Positions 58,127 through 64,000 of a DNA stretch of 64,000 nucleotides are shown in pieces (the first letter of the stretch is position 1; each line of letters opens with the position of its first letter). Under the pieces are notes generated by a model that saw nothing but the letters and a program-made list of their open reading frames with translations, did not search any database and was not told where the DNA came from. A program made the translations under genes and the position numbers. The DNA is taken from positions 1 through 64,000 of the forward strand of contig JAANDG010000188.1 in assembly GCA_036852015.1 (NCBI GenBank), in the 5' to 3' direction. Origin of the DNA: Pelodera strongyloides (lineage: Eukaryota; Nematoda; Chromadorea; Rhabditida; Rhabditidae).

Positions 58127-61100
58127 ACTCCCTCGCACTCGTACTATACTTTGCGCGCGCGCTCTCTCTCTCTCCCTCTCTCTAACTTCTGTCTCTCTTT
58201 CTCTCTCCACTCATGCTATACTTTGCGCTCTCTCTTTCGCTCTCTACCTATCTCGGCTTCAAAATGTCTAACTTTCTAATTATCTTTGAAAAAAAGCACA
58301 TTTACATTGATAAGAAAACATAATTGTTAATGATAAAACCTTCAGACCCTCTCGACTTTGATTTCTCTACACGCGAACGCGCCGCCCTTTCGAAGGGACC
58401 TCAAGCAGATTCCATGTCGGATCATATGTTACTGAAGGAGAAACTAAAGGGTGAACTCATTTATAAAACTTATGTTTAAAGGGAGAGGCCCACGAGAAAA
58501 AATTTTCCCTTTGTACAGAATGTCCAGAATTTCAGAAATATTACTGTGAAAACCGCATTTCCTTGGGCCTAGAACTCGCAGAGTTATTCGCCGGCAAACA
58601 GTTCGACCAGGTACCGTAGTCAGCAACGCCAAAATATATTTTTACGGTTTATATCAGTCCATTTGCATTCTTTCTTTACATAATAATTGTGAAACGAATG
58701 AAGATCATTGCGTTTCCTATACTGTTGTGCCCTAAAAGCGCAAAAATTGATTCTTACTACGGTACCTGTCCGAACTGTTTGCCGGGGAATAATTATGCGA
58801 GTTCTAGGCGCAAAGAAATGCGGTTTTCACAGTAATATTTCTGAGGGCGCGTTCGGGATTGCGAAAAGAAAGAAAAGAAATCAAAAAAGTAGTTCGGGAT
58901 GGCCGGTCGGAAATGTAAATCTTTTCCACAGTACATATAGCCCGTGGGCACAGAGACCACTTATATTTAGATATGCAGAACTATTTGGAGACAATTTGAA
59001 TGCCTCTGTGCCCACGGGCTATGTGTACTGTGGAAAAGATTTACATTTCCGACCGGCCAACCCGAACTACTTTTTTGATTTCTTTTCTTTCTTTTCGCAA
59101 TCCCGAACGCGCCCTGAACTTCAGGACGTTATGAGCAAGTAAATCGAGGAAATCTTTTTTCTCGTGGGCCTCTCCCTTTAAAGCGAAATACCTGCCGGTT
59201 TTTGAAACGCATCGTGGTCAACTCAAGTCTTCCGTATTTATGCTAAGTTGCTCGAATTTAGCTCGATTTTTTATTCTAATTTATGTTCATTTGCATAAGC
59301 TGCGTAAGAGTGCTGCTGTACTCGCTGTGTTTCAAAAACCGATCGGTATTTTGCTTTAATGGGAAGTATTTAACCACGATGTGCTAGTTAGTTACGACTT
59401 AGCTATGCGAAACTGAAGTACAGTTGCAATTTGTAGTAGTACAACTGTAATTCACTCGTTTTATTGCAGCTGCGGCTCAGTCGAACTGGGACGATGGGCT
59501 CACAGCAAGGTACATATATCTCTTTTCTTACCCTTTACACTTATTCTACACCTTTCAAGAGTCTTCACTTACTTACCCTGATATTGTGAAGAGTCTTCAC
59601 AATATCAGGGTAAGTCAAGCTCAACAGGTCTCTGCCTCTTGTAACTCTCTCTTCTTCCCAGGTTCTCTTGTTATCACCCTTTATCACTCTTCTCTTCTCC
59701 CTAACTCTCTTTCTCTAACTCTCCCTCTCTCTCTCAGAGGATTTCAATGATTAGCCATGTACAGTTTCTACTTTCTACATATTACAGTGCCGGTGAACTG
59801 AAGGCTACATTGGCAGAGATTTGCGCTGTGCAGAGACTGCGAAACTTAGTACAGGTAAGTTGGACTAATGAACGATGTTCTTTACTCTTCTGAATTATAT
59901 GAAAGCACCATTTCATTGAATTTCAGATGAGCGGATCCCTGCTTGAAGTACTTCAGAGAACGAACACATGGGTTCTCAAGAATATTGAGGTGTGTTATTT
60001 AGTTGACCGGGTCTTAGAAAGACGTCGACGTCGACTTCGACAGACGTCCACATGACGTCGACAGAACAGACGCCCACACGCCGACATAATGGCGTCAATC
60101 TGTCTTATGCTCCCGGTTCCTAGTTCATGTGTTGCCAGCACTTTGATGTGATTACATATAGTATGTAGTATATGGGTTCTGGCGAAGCTCAAAAAATAGT
60201 GAAATCTTTTAGTGAAAACCAAGCATATAGAAAGAAATGATATAAACCCCTATTTCAGGGCCTTGCTCGTCATGCATCCACTTTTAATATTCTCCCGTAC
60301 GTCACATACTCTTTCGAGGCAGTTTCGGCACTTAGTGAAGTGTTTGGCTTAATGTCCGTGGACAGAAGCAAGTGTAAGGTAAGGAACCCGGCCTTTATTG
60401 ACTCGATAAGCTAAGAAGACTTCCTGTGCAATATTAGGACTACGTTGAAATTAGTCTAATGGCTTGTGCGTTCGCCCCCTACAGTGACGTACACAATTAG
60501 AGTTCGGAGTTTGTGAACTTCGGGCAATTTGTAATTGGAAATGGCCGTATACGATGCTTAGGATCTCTTTGGAGCAAGACAAGGTTTCGAACACTCTGGT
60601 GAACTACGATTGAATACCTTATCAGATAATTGAACAGTACAGGCTTTAAAGCGAAGTACCGGCCGCATTTTGAAACGCATCGAGTACACCGGTATTCTTA
60701 CGCAGCTTATGCAAATGAGCATAAGTTCGAATAAAACATCGAGCTAAATTAGAGTAAATTAGCCTAAATACATACGAATTCAACAGTCCACGATGAGTTT
60801 CAAAAACCGGCTGGTACTTCGCTTTAAAATGTATTTTAGGCAGAGTTCATTGCTCTTCTTCGCGATAACAAAGAAAAACGCGACAAAAACAATTCAATCC
60901 GAATTGATGAGAAGGATGTGCGTGCATATGTCAAGCATCTCGAAGGGCAAATCAACTGCTATAGGTACTGTAGAATTTGAATGCGTGGGGAAATCTGTCG
61001 TAGATGTAGACATAAAAACCCATAATGGTCAGAATAATTCATGCCTAGACATGGTTTCTTACTGTTGGCTTATATTGTTGCGTGTGCTGTAGTGATTACC

Positions 61101-63045
61101 GTATATTGTTGCTTGAATGGTTTGGAAACTTCATAATTCAGCATGGCACCTTAGCCTAAGTCCTTATTGTTAGTCATCAATCTTTATTCATGGTCAGGAT
61201 AATACATATTCAAGAAAACGTTGGTTTCCTCCACCTTGCTGACATCTTACAATTACCTATTACCTTGAGTTTGAGTATTATCTTTTTGAAGAAACTTTAT
61301 ATATTTCAGGGCGAGTGTTTATTTGGTGGGTACTTGTCTCGCTGCAACAATTCAGTGCATCAGTAGAGTAATTGGCAATGGACTTGAGATTAAGACGAGG
61401 TCGGAACTTTAACTCATATTGTGTTTCCTTATGTGGTTTCTTATAGCAAACTTTCATCATCGGTTGCTGTCATCAGATAACAGATGGGCAGGTAGAGATC
61501 GATACACTGAGTGTTAGGGGTAAAGGAGAGAGAATGAGAAAAGTGGATCGATTGTAGTACAGAAAAAAAGAATAATAATAAGTCGTTCAATATTCAAATC
61601 TCTGATCGTCCAAAATAACGCATCATGCGAAAACTGCGGTTATAGCATGAATCAGCAATCAATTTCCATATAAATTTTGCAGTGAGGTGAACCAGATCCT
61701 GGACCGTCTGCCCGCTCCCTATCTATTCCCCGGGGAGCTGAAGCTCAGTGCCTACGTGAAAGATTTAATGGAAGACGCACCTCCCCGGAGAACCAACATC
61801 CCCATGCCACCTAAGGGGAAAGATGTGAGTGCAACAATAGTAGATGGGGAGTAATAAGGCATAACAGTCCATTGTTTTACTAAATTACAATTCACACTTC
61901 TGTTCTCTAAGGGTGTAGCATGTCCATAGGAGTTCGCTGTAACATTTTTTAATTTTTCGCAATGCGTAATTCAATTTATTTAGATGGATGTGTCACATCG
62001 AACAAGAGACGAATCGGCATTCTCCGATGCTTCGGTTGAAGATATTCCGGCAGCGATGAGAGCAAGGTTGGTCAACGAGCCGTATTAGTTGATATATTAT
62101 AGAGAGCTTTTTGTGTTAGGTTAGATACAGAGAGAACAAGGGAGAGAGAGAGAGAGAGAGAGAGAACGGCTACTCTATAGAGAAGGCTTGGTCTGCCCGA
62201 GGTAGTAGTAGTAGTAGTCACATCAACCCGTCACAGAGACAGCTTCTTAGACTGATGTACATTTGATACTGTCGCCCCCTCTCACTCTCACCCTCTCGTT
62301 TTCTCATATTTTCTCATATGATTAATTGAAACGTGCTGTATTTTCTTTTCTTCCTTTCAGATCCCGGTCTCCTGCGTCGACTTCCATCGGATCGGAAGAG
62401 CCTTCAAAGAGGTAAATTTCTAATATTTTTAATATTTTAAAATTATATTGTTTTCATTGTTTTCAAGTTATTTGCACTAATTATTCAGGCAAAAGTCGGG
62501 AAAATCCTCAGAAAAGAAACAGAAATCGCCACCGAAACTGAAGGAATCCACTCCGAAAACGTGTAGAAATGCGGATAGTCCGGCAACTCCGCGGACACCC
62601 GAAGTTGTGAAATCACAGGATGATGATGATAAGGTTTGAAATGATAATATCCTATTTCTTATTTTAAAGTTATAATAAATAAAATTAGACCCATGATCAG
62701 TGGAAAACTTAACTGTGCAAAGGCCTTGCAGCTCTCCGTTTGTGATTAGAATAATACTTATATTTATTAGCACAATACTTCTATTTACATCACATGATTT
62801 TAAAAGTACATCTATTTAGAGAGAAGTAGAACAATGTTTATTGTTTATTAACATGTGATATTATGGTTTGCTGAGTATAGCGTGCAAAAATCTTATTTAT
62901 GTGCACTTTTTATGGAATGGAATAAAGAGTTAATAATAAAAAATTAAAATAATCGGTTTTCTTTCAGCAAGAGCGTAGCAGCGGAGGCACGGAGAAACGC
63001 AAGAGTTTGATCAAAAAGATCACAAATGCGGTGGTGAAAAAGTGA
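57896..63045 (+). CDS. 383-aa protein of unknown family, second gene of a likely operon
   Basis: Exons: 57896-58028, 58346-58450, 59470-59509, 59788-59854, 59927-59989, 60259-60378, 60840-60964, 61683-61824, 61984-62066, 62361-62411, 62489-62633, 62968-63045; all phases consistent. An acceptor (TTGTTTAG) lies 9 nt before the ATG and 118 nt after the previous stop, the geometry of SL2-type trans-splicing in an operon. Residues 1-270 look globular and helical (YFLEWQQTAFQAYTRSINEL, LKATLAEICAVQRLRNLVQ, VTYSFEAVSALSEVFG, YLFPGELKLSAYVKDLM). From about 275 the protein is disordered, Ser/Pro/Lys-rich and ends in basic clusters (EKRKSLIKKITNAVVKK), suggesting a nuclear or nucleic acid-associated protein. 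No known domain recognised. Introns 2 and 6 hold foldback elements. Polyadenylation signal AATAAA at 63114. Confidence 0.75.
58090..58250 (+). repeat. CT microsatellites
   Basis: Several CT repeat tracts separated by two copies of a TATACTTTGCGC motif, in intron 1 of the gene 57896-63045. Confidence 0.85.
58476..59181. mobile_element. TTAA-flanked foldback element, family AGGGAGAGGCCCACGAG, with nested insertion
   Basis: TTAA-AGGGAGAGGCCCACGAG at 58476 and complement plus TTAA at 59181. The right arm is interrupted by another foldback (58845-59116). A simpler copy lies at 63440-63886. In intron 2 of the gene 57896-63045. Confidence 0.85.
58845..59116. mobile_element. nested foldback element, ends GGGCGCGTTCGGGATTGCG, TGA duplication
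   Basis: The left arm GGGCGCGTTCGGGATTGCG and right arm CGCAATCCCGAACGCGCCC pair almost perfectly over about 130 bp. Both sides carry TGA, and the complementary arm of the host element shows the uninterrupted sequence TTTCTGAAATTC, so TGA is a 3-bp target site duplication. Confidence 0.85.
59178..59359. mobile_element. TTAA-flanked foldback element, family AGCGAAATACCGGCCGG, copy d
   Basis: Shares its left TTAA (59178-59181) with the right end of the preceding element. Right TTAA at 59356. Arms intact with a few mismatches. Confidence 0.85.
60646..60827. mobile_element. TTAA-flanked foldback element, family AGCGAAATACCGGCCGG, copy e
   Basis: TTAA at 60646 and 60824, arms AGCGAAGTACCGGCCG and complement. 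It ends 12 bp before the exon at 60840, directly beside its 3' splice site. Confidence 0.87.
62138..62166 (+). repeat. GA microsatellite
   Basis: Short AG repeat in intron 9 of the gene 57896-63045. Confidence 0.8.
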
Positions 63046-63439
63046 AAATATTAAAAAGAAATTTGTGTGTAACTTAAAATTATTATGTTTTTCATTTATT
63101 AAATTTCTTGTAAAATAAATAGCTTTATGTTAAGAATATAGCACTTGCATTTTAAACTGTATGTTTCCGTGTATAATACACTAGTATTGCTTTTTGTCTT
63201 CTTTGTAAGAACTACTTGCTAGGGGGTTTGGGTTTTTTAATCTCAAAATCAGTTCTAGGGTTTGATTGAGTTTATACAATAGCTGTGTGTATGACGGAAT
63301 AAATATTCGAAACATTTGATACCTTTGATGACCTCTTTGACAGTCCTGGGTTATACAAAATGATTCAATATTCCATCGTATTTGCTTCATCAACCCACTG
63401 GAAAAGAGTATTCTGAATTTCTTTGCAGTTATGCACAAG

Positions 63440-63886
63440 TTAAAGGGAGAGACCCATGAGAAAAAAGTTGTCTTTAATTTACTTACACAAGATGTCCTGA
63501 ATTTTAGAAATACTTCTGTGAAAAACGCATTTCTTTACACCTAGAACTCGCAAAATTATTCTCCGGCAAACAGTTCGGCCAGGTACCGTAGTCCGAATCA
63601 ATTTTTGCGCCTTTAGTGCCTTACAGTATTGGAAACGCCCTGTTAATATCATATGAATGATTTTCATTCATTTTAGCGTTTCTTTGAAGAGAAAAGATGA
63701 AAATGAACGGGTATAAACCGTAAAAACGTTCTGACTACGGTACCTGGCCGAACAGTTTGCCGGGGAATAACTCTCTGAGTTCTAGGTGTAAAGAAATGCT
63801 GTTTTCACAGAAGTATTTCAAAAATTCCGGTCATCCTGTGTAAGTAAACTAAGGACAACTTTTTTCTCATGGGCCTCTCCCTTTAC
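63440..63886. mobile_element. TTAA-type foldback element, family AGGGAGAGGCCCACGAG, copy 2
   Basis: Left TTAA-AGGGAGAGACCCATGAG at 63440. Right arm complement ends CCCTTTAC, so the outer site is mutated. The inner block GGTACCGTAGTC and its complement near 63585 and 63740 are shared with 58476-59181. No insertion in this copy. Confidence 0.83.
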
Positions 63887-63894
63887 GCTTCCAG

Positions 63895-63922
63895 GAGCAT
63901 TCAGACACTCCAAATCTCGGAG
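63895..63922 (+). CDS. possible exon of a gene continuing beyond the window
   Basis: CTTCCAG acceptor, 28 nt open frame (EHSDTPNLG) and a GTAACA donor, just after the foldback at 63440-63886. Could be a new gene or an alternative 3' exon of the gene ending at 63045. Too short to judge. Confidence 0.2.
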
Positions 63923-64000
63923 GTAACATCGCCAAACAGCGTGCAAAATTTTAAATTACGATATTGATTTGTGTAAGCCGTTGATGTAGGCTATTAGGTA

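Noticed and set aside
58708..59142. 144-codon plus-strand frame
   Set aside because: Spans a foldback and the one nested in it; no protein-like composition.
1..64000. CRISPR array, prophage or bacterial operon
   Set aside because: No regularly spaced repeats, ribosome binding sites or dense gene packing; the intron structure is animal.

Overview
This 64 kb window is nuclear DNA from a nematode, most likely of the rhabditid/diplogastrid group, though the species cannot be fixed. The evidence is: three copies of the nematode-only major sperm protein (MSP), TTAGGC telomere-type repeats, 3' splice acceptors just upstream of start codons (typical of spliced-leader trans-splicing), a ground-like domain gene, and intron-rich genes with GT...TTTCAG introns. 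All gene models were built by hand from splice sites and reading phase; no transcript evidence was available.

Layout. 1-49: possible 3' end of a plus-strand gene. 817-2048 (-): small secreted protein. 3736-5691 (+): seven-exon secreted protein of unknown family. 6078-6569 (-): broken MSP copy. 7769-9778: two copies of one foldback element on either side of a decayed mariner transposase. 11541-12034 (+): intact MSP. 13562-23508 (+): 22-exon secreted PAN/Apple-domain protein of 793 aa with a tRNA-Gly(TCC) antisense in one intron. 23918-24386 (+): third MSP. 26072-32083 (+): tentative eight-exon charged protein with a 7-nt microexon. 32990-46928 (+): SLC33A1-type acetyl-CoA transporter, 17 exons. 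A small secreted ground-like gene lies antisense inside its 4.9 kb intron (39187-41180). 48425-49250 (-): small secreted protein. 49251-56863: no gene found, many foldback repeats. 56864-57768 and 57896-63045 (+): lysine-rich 58-aa protein followed 127 nt later by a 383-aa protein, arranged like a nematode operon.

The most striking feature of the non-coding DNA is the number of long foldback (palindromic) elements bounded by TTAA. At least seven families with unrelated interiors all start TTAA-AGG/AGC. This matches the PALTTAA type of nematode repeat and suggests mobilisation by piggyBac-like transposases. Two families abut on one shared TTAA, one copy carries a different foldback nested inside it, and one copy ends 12 bp before a splice acceptor.

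The genes do not form one pathway. Two themes recur: secreted or extracellular proteins (five genes with signal peptides) and sperm cytoskeleton (MSP). The MSP pair at 6.1 and 11.5 kb is a recent inverted duplication that includes flanks and intron.
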